A stretch of DNA of 64,000 bases from Hydrogenophilales bacterium (GCA_023258975.1 JAHFRD010000003.1:62001-126000), one strand, 5' to 3'. Positions 18,569 to 26,651 are shown, counted from the stretch's first letter. Numbers and translations: made by a program. The notes: generated by a model from the sequence alone, not told the origin.

Positions 18569-19741
18569 TCAACGTGCTCCGTAGCGTGGGTGGATGGCGG
18601 AGGCGGTGTCGGCGGTGGCATTGGCTTCGCCCATGGGCAGCAGCGTCCCCTTGGTGATGACCACGTCCACCATGCGGCCGGCATCCACCTCGACGACGGG
18701 GTAGAGCTTCTCGGCCAGGGCGATGTAGTACTGCGCAAGACGGTCCATGGCCTTGCCCACGCCGGAAGAAATTCCGGCCTTGAACTCCTCGCCCTGCTTG
18801 ACGCTGGAGGTGGAGCCGAGCGGCGACACGGAGGTGGTGCTGGCGCTTTGCTGGAAGACCTGGCCCAGGCCGGAACCGATGCCGGCGATCAGCGCGTTGG
18901 CCAGCACTTGGCCCTGCTTGGTGATGAGTCGCCCCATCACCCCCGCCTTGCCATCTTCGCCGGCGACGTAGCCCTTGATCGGCAGTTCCAGCGCTTCGCC
19001 GCCGGGCGAAATGCAGGCCAGGCTCTCGGTGCGGATGTAGGCGCGCTCTGAGGACAAGTCGCCATAGCCGGAGCCGACGATCAGGCAGTCCTTCGCCTTG
19101 AGCCGGAACTGGTTGGGTAGTTGGGCATGGTCAATCAGGCGCAACAGAACCGGATGCGGATTGCTCTGCGCCTGGCCGCCGGTGGGGGCGTTGAGGCCCG
19201 CCAGCAGCACCGCCCGGACGAACGAACCCGAAGGCAGATAAGTGCCGGGCGTCTTCACTGCTTGTTTGTCCTTGCCGGCGGGCTGTCCAGCCTGGAGCCG
19301 TGTGTCCGGGGCGGGGCCCATCTCGCCGGATTCGATGCCTTTGTCCACGGCCGGTGTGGCCATGCCTGGCCCGATGGGTACAGGCTGGCCCGTCACTGAG
19401 GTGGGCGGCGGCAGGGGCACCATAGAAACCGGTCTTGCGGTCGGCGGCGGTGGCGGTAACGTCGGCAGACCTGAAGGCAACCCAGGCGGAAATGTGGGGG
19501 GTAATTTGATTTCAGCTTGTTTGGCGGCTTCCTGACGCTTCATCAAGTCGGTGAGCTCGCCGACCGAGCGCTCCAGGCGGTCGATCCGGGTACCTTCCTG
19601 CCCGCGCCAGGCGTCCTTGGGATCCACCCCGGCGCCAGCCGGTGCGACCATCAGCGGCACAGGCTTCTCTGGGAGGCCCATGCCAGTCTGAGACTTGCCT
19701 GCACGCATGAAAGCAACCGCGCTGATCATGGCCAGCCCCAC
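18569..19741 (-). CDS. traB: Conjugal transfer protein TraB (VirB10 type), N-terminus probably lost
   Basis: 390 residues from a GTG at 19741. A stop codon in this frame lies only five codons upstream, inside traK. The start falls within what should be the membrane helix (GLAMISAVAFMRAG). The rest is typical: a segment VDPKDAWRGQEGTRIDRLERS, a long proline-rich stretch (about 85-125) that spans the periplasm, then the VirB10-like beta-barrel region (GTYLPSGSFVRAVLLAGLNAP, PVLLRLIDHAQLPN, then KGYVAGEDGKAGVMGRLITK). F-type TraB is usually 450 residues or more, with a cytoplasmic N-terminus, which is missing here. Together with traK it marks a deletion junction. Confidence 0.85.
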   Translation of the reverse strand: MGLAMISAVAFMRAGKSQTGMGLPEKPVPLMVAPAGAGVDPKDAWRGQEGTRIDRLERSVGELTDLMKRQEAAKQAEIKLPPTFPPGLPSGLPTLPPPPPTARPVSMVPLPPPTSVTGQPVPIGPGMATPAVDKGIESGEMGPAPDTRLQAGQPAGKDKQAVKTPGTYLPSGSFVRAVLLAGLNAPTGGQAQSNPHPVLLRLIDHAQLPNQFRLKAKDCLIVGSGYGDLSSERAYIRTESLACISPGGEALELPIKGYVAGEDGKAGVMGRLITKQGQVLANALIAGIGSGLGQVFQQSASTTSVSPLGSTSSVKQGEEFKAGISSGVGKAMDRLAQYYIALAEKLYPVVEVDAGRMVDVVITKGTLLPMGEANATADTASAIHPRYGAR

Positions 19742-20087
19742 GGTCAGGCATCTCTACCGGCTGCAGGGTAAGGGCGTAGGTGGAGCCAGTCTCGGAAGTG
19801 AGGAACAGGGACACCGGCTCACCTCGGTCCAGCGGGCGCACGTAAATCTGCCCAGTGCGGGCGTTCCGGTCGATGGCCAGCCGCCCCTTGAGGGTATGCC
19901 AGGACTGAATACGGCCTTCCGAGAGCGCAATGCGGGTCAGGTCGTCGGCCGCAATCTTCGCGAACAGGGTCTCGCCTTCCCGCACCGGGATGACCTGGAG
20001 CGCCCAGGCTGGCAACGCGGCCATGATGAATAAGCTAGCGGCCAGCAGCCGCTTAATGGCCGGATGGATTTGCGCCGAAGGGGTCAT
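19512..20087 (-). pseudogene. traK: TraK-like secretin, C-terminus replaced after a deletion
   Basis: The reading frame starts at 20087 (35 bases inside traE). A signal peptide (IKRLLAASLFIMAALPAWA) and the TraK N-terminal domain follow: LQVIPVREGETLFAKIAADDLTRIALSEGRI..., YALTLQPVEMPD. At about 19743 the homology stops. The frame then continues for about 76 residues as an out-of-frame reading of traB before a stop at 19512. TraK secretins are normally near 240 residues, so roughly the C-terminal half is lost. TraK forms the outer-membrane ring with TraV and TraB; loss of this domain should break the core complex. Confidence 0.75.
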
Positions 20088-20646
20088 CTTGAGACGTCTC
20101 CTTGAGTGAGGTGACAACGGTGCGTCCGCCGTCGTAGCGGAACGCCACCAGGACGGTCATGGCGCGCGGGGGCGAGGCCTTGTCGGTGACAAAGGTGGTG
20201 AGCTCGCCCTGGATGGCGACTCGCAGTCCGTCCGCTTTGTCATGCAGGACGCTGCGCGGTGAGAACAGGGTGGAAATCTGATCCCGCTTGACGCGCTCTG
20301 CCGCCAGCCGGCCAGCTTTCTCCAGGGCGCCATGCGCCTCCGGCGCGGCATACTTGAGCAGCGCCACGTTCTGGAAATCGACGGAAGCCGGCGTCACGTT
20401 GTAGGCCAGTTGCAGCACGAACAAGGCCATTTGGTCCAGGTAGTCGCGGGAGATCTGGTCGGCTTCCACCCAGAACCCTTTTTCGATCTGCGCCGGCAGG
20501 AAAGTCACCCGGTCACGGTCCTGGTGCAGGAAGATGTGCAGCGCCAGCAGCGCGCTGGTGGCTGCCATGGTCGCCAGCAATAACTGGATGGCCCGACCGA
20601 TGCCGGTCCTGGCTTCCAGGTCGGCGCTGATCTTGAGCGGATTCAT
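20053..20646 (-). CDS. traE: Conjugal transfer protein TraE (VirB5-position, VirB8-like fold family)
   Basis: 197 residues from the ATG at 20646, which overlaps the traL stop as ATGA. One N-terminal membrane helix (AIQLLLATMAATSALLALHIFL) is followed by a periplasmic domain ending TVLVAFRYDGGRTVVTSLKE, the TraE family pattern. It is an inner-membrane pilus-assembly protein. The order traA-L-E-K-B is the canonical start of F-type operons. Confidence 0.88.
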   Translation of the reverse strand: MNPLKISADLEARTGIGRAIQLLLATMAATSALLALHIFLHQDRDRVTFLPAQIEKGFWVEADQISRDYLDQMALFVLQLAYNVTPASVDFQNVALLKYAAPEAHGALEKAGRLAAERVKRDQISTLFSPRSVLHDKADGLRVAIQGELTTFVTDKASPPRAMTVLVAFRYDGGRTVVTSLKETSQDDPFGANPSGH

Positions 20647-20939
20647 CCAATGAACTCGCGCATGTGGGACGGTGGCGTGCGCGTGAATCCCGAACGCAGC
20701 GGCAAATGCCAATAGGCCCAGTGCAGCAGAAAACGGCGGTGCTTGCCGCCGGTGAACTTGCCATAGACGAACGCCACCCCGAGGCCGGCGCCGATCCAGA
20801 TGATGGGGTCTTTCAGCATGATGCCCAGAAAGACGAAGGCCACGAGCAACCCGACCTGCGTGGAGTCCCACATCAGGATGCGCGCGGGCACATCCAGGCT
20901 GGTGGGAATGCGCGTGTCCAGATTGCCCATGGCCTGCAA
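20643..20939 (-). CDS. traL: Conjugal transfer protein TraL
   Basis: 98 residues: an N-terminal RIPTSLDVPARILMWDSTQ segment, two adjacent membrane helices (GLLVAFVFLGIML and IIWIGAGLGVAFVYGKF) and a C-terminal YWHLPL motif, all typical of TraL, a small inner-membrane subunit near the pilus assembly ATPase (VirB3 counterpart). Its stop overlaps traE. Fourteen bases separate it from the traA stop. Confidence 0.9.
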   Translation of the reverse strand: MQAMGNLDTRIPTSLDVPARILMWDSTQVGLLVAFVFLGIMLKDPIIWIGAGLGVAFVYGKFTGGKHRRFLLHWAYWHLPLRSGFTRTPPSHMREFIG

Positions 20940-20953
20940 GCCCTAGCGGGGGA

Positions 20954-21244
20954 TCAGATGACCGCGCCGATGATGCCGGTGATCAGACCGGCGCCCAGCG
21001 AGAACAGGATGGCGAACACGATCGAGGTCAGCGCCGGCATCGCGGTCACCCGGGCCAGGCCCACCACGGCGCCGATGATCAGCGCGCCGATCGAGATGGT
21101 GATGGCCAGGTTACCGGTCGCCCAGTTGGTGACCCGGGCGGACAGGGCGGCAAATTCCGGGTCGGCGGGCACGCCGGCGAGAGCCGGGCCGGCGCCGAGA
21201 ACCAGGCCGCCCAGGAGTATTGCGAGTTTGTGGGTGCGTTTCAT
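20954..21244 (-). CDS. traA: Conjugative pilin TraA-like
   Basis: 96 residues: a cleavable leader ending GPALA (about residue 23), a short polar loop and two long hydrophobic helices (LAITISIGALIIGAVVGLA and LTSIVFAILFSLGAGLITGIIGAVI). This is the architecture of F-type prepilins. A good ribosome site (GGAATCC region and an AGGAAT stretch) lies upstream. It precedes traL as in F and SXT-like operons. The pilin call rests on architecture and position, since pilins vary widely. Confidence 0.82.
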   Translation of the reverse strand: MKRTHKLAILLGGLVLGAGPALAGVPADPEFAALSARVTNWATGNLAITISIGALIIGAVVGLARVTAMPALTSIVFAILFSLGAGLITGIIGAVI

Positions 21245-21291
21245 GAAGAGGATTCCTGTGGAAATGAAGGAGTGGTCTCGTCGTCTCGAAA

Positions 21292-21516
21292 TCAGCCGGA
21301 TTCCAGATCCAGGCGCACGATGTCTTTCACCAGGGCCAGGAAGCCCGCCCGCGCCACGGCGTCGGTCAGGCAGTATTCGACGGCTGCGGTGGCCAGGCGC
21401 CGCTCCTGGTTGAGGTCTCGGTCCGGCAGGGCTTTGCGCAATTGCTGCAGGCGTTGCTTGGTTTCCTCGCGGATCAGCACGGCCTTGTAGCCCGGCTCCC
21501 AGTCACGCTCACTCAT
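21292..21516 (-). CDS. Small hypothetical protein in the tra array
   Basis: 74 residues (MSERDWEPGYKAVLIREETK...). The ATG overlaps the stop of the OmpA-like gene (ATGA), arguing for real translation. It is soluble and charged and has a predicted beta-start then helices (VLIREETKQRLQQLRKAL), somewhat like ribbon-helix-helix DNA-binding proteins, but no motif is decisive. It could regulate the downstream pilin gene or belong to plasmid-style control. Function unknown. Confidence 0.65.
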   Translation of the reverse strand: MSERDWEPGYKAVLIREETKQRLQQLRKALPDRDLNQERRLATAAVEYCLTDAVARAGFLALVKDIVRLDLESG

Positions 21517-22100
21517 GGCGTCGGCCTCACGATCAGCATTTCCACGTCGGTCCGGCGCGCCGGCGGGTTGACCTTGGGCGGGTCCTCCACGCAGCAGGCT
21601 GACTCGACCCGAATGATCCGTTCCCGGGGAACGCCGAGATCCAGCAATGCACGCTTGACCGTCTCGGCGCGCTGGATTGCCAGCTTGTGGTTGAAGGCCG
21701 GCGCGCCGACCCGGTCGGTGTGTCCGCTGAGACTGATGGTCCTGGCTTCCAGCAGCAGGGGGCGCATGGCGTCGAGCGTCCGACGGGCCTCTGCCGTCAG
21801 GTTCGACGAGGCCAATGAGAAATGCACCGCGCGTGTAATGCGCTCCTCTTTCGGCTGTGGAACTGGTGCGGATTTGGCCTTGGGCGCTTCGGCAAGCCTG
21901 ATGGGTGGCGCTATTGGCGCCAGCACCTTGCGGTTGGGAGCGGGGCAGTCCGCGCACAGTTTGTAAACCGCCTCCAAGCCATGACCGGTCTGCGCGATGC
22001 CCAGTGGCAAGGCAACCTCGGCAGACATGCTGGCCACCGGTTCCAGCGGCTGCAGGGTGCAACCGGAGAGCAGCACGCTCCAGGCCAGACCAACTCTCAC
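21513..22100 (-). CDS. OmpA-family peptidoglycan-binding lipoprotein
   Basis: 195 residues from a GTG at 22100 that overlaps the upstream stop (GTGA). A lipobox LSGC (Cys14) is followed by a linker with KSAPVPQPKEE and a C-terminal OmpA domain: VHFSLASSNLTAEARRTLD, then SLSGHTDRVGAPAFNHKLAIQRAETVKRAL with the peptidoglycan-binding Asp and Arg. It should anchor the outer membrane to the cell wall near the secretion channel. OmpA-like proteins are not part of the minimal F system but occur in some ICE transfer clusters. Confidence 0.88.
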   Translation of the reverse strand: MRVGLAWSVLLSGCTLQPLEPVASMSAEVALPLGIAQTGHGLEAVYKLCADCPAPNRKVLAPIAPPIRLAEAPKAKSAPVPQPKEERITRAVHFSLASSNLTAEARRTLDAMRPLLLEARTISLSGHTDRVGAPAFNHKLAIQRAETVKRALLDLGVPRERIIRVESACCVEDPPKVNPPARRTDVEMLIVRPTP

Positions 22101-22564
22101 CGGAGCGCCCTCCCGATGGCCCGATACACTTTCCAGGCGTAATCCATCCGCGCCTTGCTGCAGGCAGCCCCTTTCAGGCGGGTGCATGAAGCGTTGTAGG
22201 CGCCGACCGCTTCCCAGATTTCGCCGTGGCGATCGATCTTCTCGCGCAGGATGCGCGCACCCACGTAGATGCTGGTGCAGGAATCCCACAGGTGTTCGGG
22301 CGCAATCCCAACAACAGCCAGCGAGGGCAGATTGCGAGAATTGATCTGCATGAGCCCGATGTCATAAGAGCCTGTGCGCTGTAGATGACTGAGGTTCATC
22401 GCGTAGGGATCAAGGGAGGACTCCACCTTGGCAATGCCATAGAGCAGCCATGGATCCACGCCATAAACCTTTGCGGCCGCGTCCCAACAGGCCGCTACGT
22501 TGCCAGACGTGCCACCCGACAAGGCCAGCGTCATGAACGCGGCCATGTGGACGATTCGTTGCAT
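22097..22564 (-). CDS. Lytic transglycosylase (VirB1/TrbN type)
   Basis: 155 residues with a signal sequence and an SLT domain: catalytic Glu48 in YGIAKVESSLDPYAMN, then GSYDIGLMQINSRN and VGAYNASC. It locally opens the peptidoglycan for assembly of the conjugation machine. It is the first gene of the minus-strand tra array; the following lipoprotein overlaps its stop by four bases. The promoter must lie in the 22.57-23.1 kb gap. Confidence 0.9.
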   Translation of the reverse strand: MQRIVHMAAFMTLALSGGTSGNVAACWDAAAKVYGVDPWLLYGIAKVESSLDPYAMNLSHLQRTGSYDIGLMQINSRNLPSLAVVGIAPEHLWDSCTSIYVGARILREKIDRHGEIWEAVGAYNASCTRLKGAACSKARMDYAWKVYRAIGRALR

Positions 22565-22614
22565 GATGAGCAGAAACAGGCTTGCACTTTGATCTCCCTT
22601 GAGGCCGTCTCCAG

Positions 22615-22638
22615 AAAAAAGGCGCCCGCAGGGGGCGC
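22615..22638 (-). terminator. Rho-independent terminator upstream of the tra array
   Basis: Read on the minus strand, a GC hairpin GCGCCC...GGGCGCC (22621-22638) is followed by six T (22615-22620). It would stop transcripts coming leftward from beyond 22.64 kb, insulating the tra operon. What transcript it serves is unclear. Confidence 0.65.
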
Positions 22639-22668
22639 AAAGGGAGGAGACGACAGCGGGAGTGAAGG

Positions 22669-23064
22669 CTAGGCAGCGAGACTTAGACTGTCGCGCCGAA
22701 AAGGGGAATCGATTTTTTGCTTTTTAGCGTGACGGTGCGTGATGGCTGGGATTGCCGCCGGCACAAAGGTACGCAAAGGGCGAAAATGGGTGTTTGCACG
22801 CAAACCAAAGTCCAAACACCAAACGACAAGGGGAAGGGCCTTATCCAAATGGCCTGCCCTTATGGCCGGGCAGGGGAAATGGCGATAACGGGAAAGGGAA
22901 ATGCCAACAAAGGCAAGGGCGACATACAAAGGACTGGGCAAGTCAGTCTTAATGCCAGCAGGGGCTGTCGGCACCTCAGTTCCGTTCAAGAAACGGCCAT
23001 CGACATCGCAGTAGACGACGATGCACGTGAAGCGTGTCGCCGCGATCAATACAGGGAGCAACAT
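22669..23064 (-). CDS. Doubtful open reading frame before the terminator
   Basis: 131 codons open on the minus strand, ending 30 bases before the terminator at 22615-22638. I recognise no family. The translation is proline- and arginine-rich with no clear domain, apart from possible weak hydrophobic patches (PLYVALAFVGISL). The terminator position favours some transcript here, coding or not. An antisense or regulatory RNA is an alternative. Low confidence. Confidence 0.25.
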   Translation of the reverse strand: MLLPVLIAATRFTCIVVYCDVDGRFLNGTEVPTAPAGIKTDLPSPLYVALAFVGISLSRYRHFPCPAIRAGHLDKALPLVVWCLDFGLRANTHFRPLRTFVPAAIPAITHRHAKKQKIDSPFRRDSLSLAA

Positions 23065-23090
23065 CGGACAATGTCTTGTCTGTATCTTTA

Positions 23091-23263
23091 GGCTCAGTTC
23101 GCGTTAAGTGTGGATACCGTCAGATATGGACGGCGAAAGCCGCACTGATGTTGGGTTGGCGTCGCAGTCTTGACTTGGCGGCAGCAACCAGCCTATTCCC
23201 CTTATCTTTCAGGGCGTTATCTGGTTATCACATATCTCGTCACTACTTAACGCGAACTGAGCC
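23091..23263. mobile_element. MITE, 173 bp, with 19-bp terminal inverted repeats and 8-bp target duplication
   Basis: The ends carry GGCTCAGTTCGCGTTAAGT (23091-23109) and its perfect inverse complement ending at 23263. The element is flanked by the 8-bp direct repeat TATCTTTA (23083-23090 and 23264-23271). No open frame encodes a transposase, so this is a non-autonomous element. GG-starting ends with an 8-bp duplication recall ISL3- or IS1595-type elements, but I cannot assign the family. It sits 49 bases before the second HU gene and probably displaced or supplied its promoter. Confidence 0.88.
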
Positions 23264-23311
23264 TATCTTTACGCCGTCGCACCACCATCCAACCAAAAAA
23301 GGAGAAGCAAC

Positions 23312-23653
23312 TTGAACAAAGCCGAACTCATCGAATCCATCGCCACCAAGGCCAACGCCAGCAAGGCTGCCACCGCAGTCCTGCTCAACGCCACACTGGA
23401 AGTGCTCTCCGAAGCCTTGGCGCGTGGCGAGAACATGCAACTCATCGGTTTCGGCACCTTCAGTGTCAGCGAACGCGCAGCGCGTACCGGACGTAACCCG
23501 CAGACTGGCAAAGAGATCAAGATCGCCGCCAAGAAGGTGGCACGCTTCAAGGCAGGCATGGCTCTGTCTTCTGCATTGAACAAGGCCAAACTCGCGCCGG
23601 CAAAGGCAGCTCGCTCCAAGCCGGGCAAGAACCTCAAAGATTCGACCAAGTAG
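23312..23653 (+). CDS. HU-family DNA-binding protein (copy 2, C-terminally extended)
   Basis: 113 residues from a TTG start with a good ribosome site (AAAGGAG). It is closely similar to the HU protein at 7064-7357, with the same GFGTFSV, GRNPQTG and KKVARFKAG motifs. A basic tail of about 18 residues rich in Lys, Ala and Pro (APAKAARSKPGKNLKDSTK) is added, resembling the tails of some actinobacterial and betaproteobacterial histone-like proteins. Same strand as copy 1, so the pair forms direct repeats around the tra region. A MITE lies immediately upstream. Confidence 0.92.
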   Translation: MNKAELIESIATKANASKAATAVLLNATLEVLSEALARGENMQLIGFGTFSVSERAARTGRNPQTGKEIKIAAKKVARFKAGMALSSALNKAKLAPAKAARSKPGKNLKDSTK

Positions 23654-23861
23654 GCCGGATGCGGTTGGTTCGGATGCGCCAGCGCCGAGATCTGCGATGA
23701 ATGGCAGCCTTGAACACAAGGCGACTTCATAACACGATTTTCCATGTTTCGCTAACGCACTTGCGAAACCTTGCGAACAGTAAAGAAACGCAGGCCAGTG
23801 CTGTCGGCATACTGTCGCACATAGCGAAATAGCATTTCGCGCAGTCGTTCCCCAATAGCGA

Positions 23862-26372
23862 TCAGCCCGGCGATTGCCGCGGAAATACGCCATTCCCGGC
23901 AACCAGAAAACGTTCGAAGTCTTCGGCGGGCAAGGGATGGCTGAAAAGATAGCCCTGACCCTCATCGCATTGCCGGGCTTTAAGAAAATCAAGCTGCGCC
24001 TGGGTTTCAACACCCTCGGCAATGACTCTTAGCTTGAGGCTTTTCCCCATCCCGATCACCGCCGCCACGATGGTTCCGTCGTTCGCATCGCTGACGATGT
24101 CGCGCACGAAGGATTGATCGATCTTCAGCGTGTCGATCGGGAAACGCTTGAGATAACTCAGGCTCGAATAGCCGGTGCCGAAGTCATCGATGGCCAGACG
24201 CAGCCCCATGGCTGCGAGCGTTTGCAAGACCGATTCAGAAGCCTTGGCGTCTTGCATCAGGATGCTCTCGGTCAACTCCAGTTCAAGATAGCGCGGCGCC
24301 AGGCCGGTTTCCTTCAGGATCAGGGCAACACCGGCAAGAAAGTCCTTGTGCCTGAACTCCAGCGCGGAAATGTTGACCGCCACCGGCACGGCGGCCAGCC
24401 CGGCATCAAGCCAAGCCTGGACTTGCCGGCAGGTTTCGCGCAGCACCCAGCGGCCGATCGGCACAATCAGGCCGCATTCTTCCGCGACCGGCACGAATTG
24501 GGCGGGGGAAACCAGCCCGTGTTCCGGATCCCGCCAGCGGATCAGTGCCTCAGCGCCGATCATCGCGCCGGAAACCAAATCGATCTGTGGCTGGTAATGC
24601 AGCACAAACTCGCTCTGCCGCAACGCGCGGCGCAGACTGCTTTCGACGGCCAGTCGGCGAATCGCGCGGGTGTTCATGTCGGTCCGGAAGAACTGGTAGC
24701 GATTGCGGCCGTTGGCCTTGGCGTGAAACATCGCGGTGTCCGCGTTCTGCATCACGGTGTCCACGTTGTCTCCGTCATCCGGATAGATGCTGATGCCGAT
24801 GCTCAGACTGACATGGAGTTCCTGCCCGTCGATCAGATGCGGTGCGGCGAATGCGGCGAGCAGTTTTTCCGCGACGTAAGTCGCATCCAGCGGCTGTTCT
24901 ATTTCGGCCAGCAGGATGACGAATTCGTCGCCACCCTGGCGGCATACCGTGTCGGTGGCGCGCACGTTGGCCGTCAAACGGTCGGCGACCGACTGCAACA
25001 ACTGGTCGCCAACAGCATGCCCGAGCGAGTCGTTGATGTTCTTGAAATGATCCAGATCGAGGAATAGCAGCGCAACCTGCTTCCTGTGTCGGTTGGCCAG
25101 GCCGAGCGACTGCGCCAGCCGTTCAGTCAACAGCACCCGATTGGGCAGACCGGTGAGGAAATCGTGCTGCGCCAGATGCGCCATCCGCAATGCCACGGCG
25201 CGCGATTCGCTGACGTCGTGGAAGACCAGCACCGCGCCGATGACCTGGCCTTCGCGGTTGTGGATCGGCGCGGCGGAATCCTCGATGGCAGACTCGAATC
25301 CGTCGCGGCGGATCAGAACGCAATCCACCGCCAACCCAAACGTCAGGTCTTCCTTGATAGCGCGCTGCGCTGGATTGATCCCGATTTCTCGCGTACCGCC
25401 ATCGATGATCCGGAACACCTCCGACAGCGGGCGGCCCAACGCGGCTTCACGCGACCAGCCGGTCATCGCCTCCGCCACCAGATTCAGATAGGTCACGTTG
25501 CCTTGGAGATCGGTGGTCAGAACGGCGTCGCCAATCGAGTTGAGGGTGACCTGGGCACGTTCCTTTTCCTCGAACAGGGCTTCTTCCGCCGCCCGCAGCA
25601 CGGATTCTGTCAGCTTGCGCTCGCTGATGTCCTCCACCGTCTGCACCAGCCCGAACGACTTCCCGCCATCACGCATGGCGGCGCTGTTGACGCGGGTCCA
25701 GACGATGCTGTCATCACCCTGCAAGAAGCGGAACTCGGTCTGGAATGGCCCCTGGTCGCGCGCGGCGATACGCCACTCGGCGAGGACACGCTCGCGATCC
25801 TCCGGGTGGATCGCCATGCTCCAGTTGGTGCCCAGCGCCTGCTCGAAGCTCAGCCCCGATATGGTGTGATATGCCGCGTTGGTATAGACGCAACTGCCCT
25901 GCGCATCGGAAACGAAGATGCCCAATGGCGAGGCATCGCTCATCGCACGGAGGCGCGCCTCGCTGATCCGCAGCGCATCGCGGGTTGCCTGGCGTTCAAT
26001 CAAGTAACGTAGCGCGCGGGGCAACCAGTGGGAATCGAGATGGGTTTTGATCAGATAGTCATGCGCACCGTGCTGTACGGCCAGATTCGCGATGGCTTCA
26101 TCGTTTGCCGCGCTGAGCACCATGATCAGCGCATTCGGCGCCGCCTCGAATACCCGATCCAATACCTCCACGCCTTGGCCATCGGGCAAGGTCAGATCGA
26201 GCAGAATGAGCTCGATCTCGGCTTCTCTCAATCGTTCAAGCGCTTCGGATAAGCGCGTCACCCATTCGACACGAAACCGGCTGCCGCCAGCGCCAGTCAG
26301 CGCTTCCTGAATCTGTTTTGCATCGGCTGGATCGTCTTCGACGAGCAGGATGGTGGTCGGGATGTCGGTCAT
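23862..26372 (-). CDS. Response regulator with REC, PAS, GGDEF and EAL domains
   Basis: 836 residues. The REC domain (1-125) has the acidic pair VEDD and phospho-acceptor Asp59 in LLDLTLPDG. Two PAS domains follow (about 135-255 and 270-385), then GGDEF (motif intact as GGDEF, about residue 481) and EAL (motif intact as EALIRW, about 607; also DDFGTGYSSL). It should make or break cyclic di-GMP in answer to a kinase; with both motifs intact the net direction cannot be told. A zinc-ribbon protein is encoded immediately upstream with a 4-bp overlap. No cognate histidine kinase lies nearby. Confidence 0.94.
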   Translation of the reverse strand: MTDIPTTILLVEDDPADAKQIQEALTGAGGSRFRVEWVTRLSEALERLREAEIELILLDLTLPDGQGVEVLDRVFEAAPNALIMVLSAANDEAIANLAVQHGAHDYLIKTHLDSHWLPRALRYLIERQATRDALRISEARLRAMSDASPLGIFVSDAQGSCVYTNAAYHTISGLSFEQALGTNWSMAIHPEDRERVLAEWRIAARDQGPFQTEFRFLQGDDSIVWTRVNSAAMRDGGKSFGLVQTVEDISERKLTESVLRAAEEALFEEKERAQVTLNSIGDAVLTTDLQGNVTYLNLVAEAMTGWSREAALGRPLSEVFRIIDGGTREIGINPAQRAIKEDLTFGLAVDCVLIRRDGFESAIEDSAAPIHNREGQVIGAVLVFHDVSESRAVALRMAHLAQHDFLTGLPNRVLLTERLAQSLGLANRHRKQVALLFLDLDHFKNINDSLGHAVGDQLLQSVADRLTANVRATDTVCRQGGDEFVILLAEIEQPLDATYVAEKLLAAFAAPHLIDGQELHVSLSIGISIYPDDGDNVDTVMQNADTAMFHAKANGRNRYQFFRTDMNTRAIRRLAVESSLRRALRQSEFVLHYQPQIDLVSGAMIGAEALIRWRDPEHGLVSPAQFVPVAEECGLIVPIGRWVLRETCRQVQAWLDAGLAAVPVAVNISALEFRHKDFLAGVALILKETGLAPRYLELELTESILMQDAKASESVLQTLAAMGLRLAIDDFGTGYSSLSYLKRFPIDTLKIDQSFVRDIVSDANDGTIVAAVIGMGKSLKLRVIAEGVETQAQLDFLKARQCDEGQGYLFSHPLPAEDFERFLVAGNGVFPRQSPG

Positions 26373-26593
26373 GGCAGCGGCCCTAGGCGCATCGGATCAG
26401 GGCAGTTTTTCAGGCTGAACCGAAAATTTCCTTCCCAGCCGCAGAACGGTGAACCACAGCGGTAGCGGTAAACCCGGATGAAGTGGCTGAAGAACACGTC
26501 AACACTGCGTCGCGGCACACGCAACACCGTGTCGCCGCAGCGCGGGCAACGGCATGCCGACAGAACCCGCGATGGAACCAGAAGCGCAGTCAT
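26369..26593 (-). CDS. Small zinc-ribbon-like protein, coupled to the c-di-GMP regulator
   Basis: 74 residues from the ATG at 26593; a longer start is possible but low in coding quality. Two cysteine pairs, CRCPRCG and CGSPFCGWEG, suggest a zinc ribbon. Its stop overlaps the start of the REC-PAS-GGDEF-EAL gene (ATGA), so the two are co-translated. Similar short Cys4 proteins are common next to signalling genes but I know no defined function. Confidence 0.65.
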   Translation of the reverse strand: MTALLVPSRVLSACRCPRCGDTVLRVPRRSVDVFFSHFIRVYRYRCGSPFCGWEGNFRFSLKNCPDPMRLGPLP

Positions 26594-26651
26594 GCTTGCG
26601 ATCCTCGCAAGGGGGATACGCGGCCGGAGCCGCGCTTGAGAGGAAACAGGT

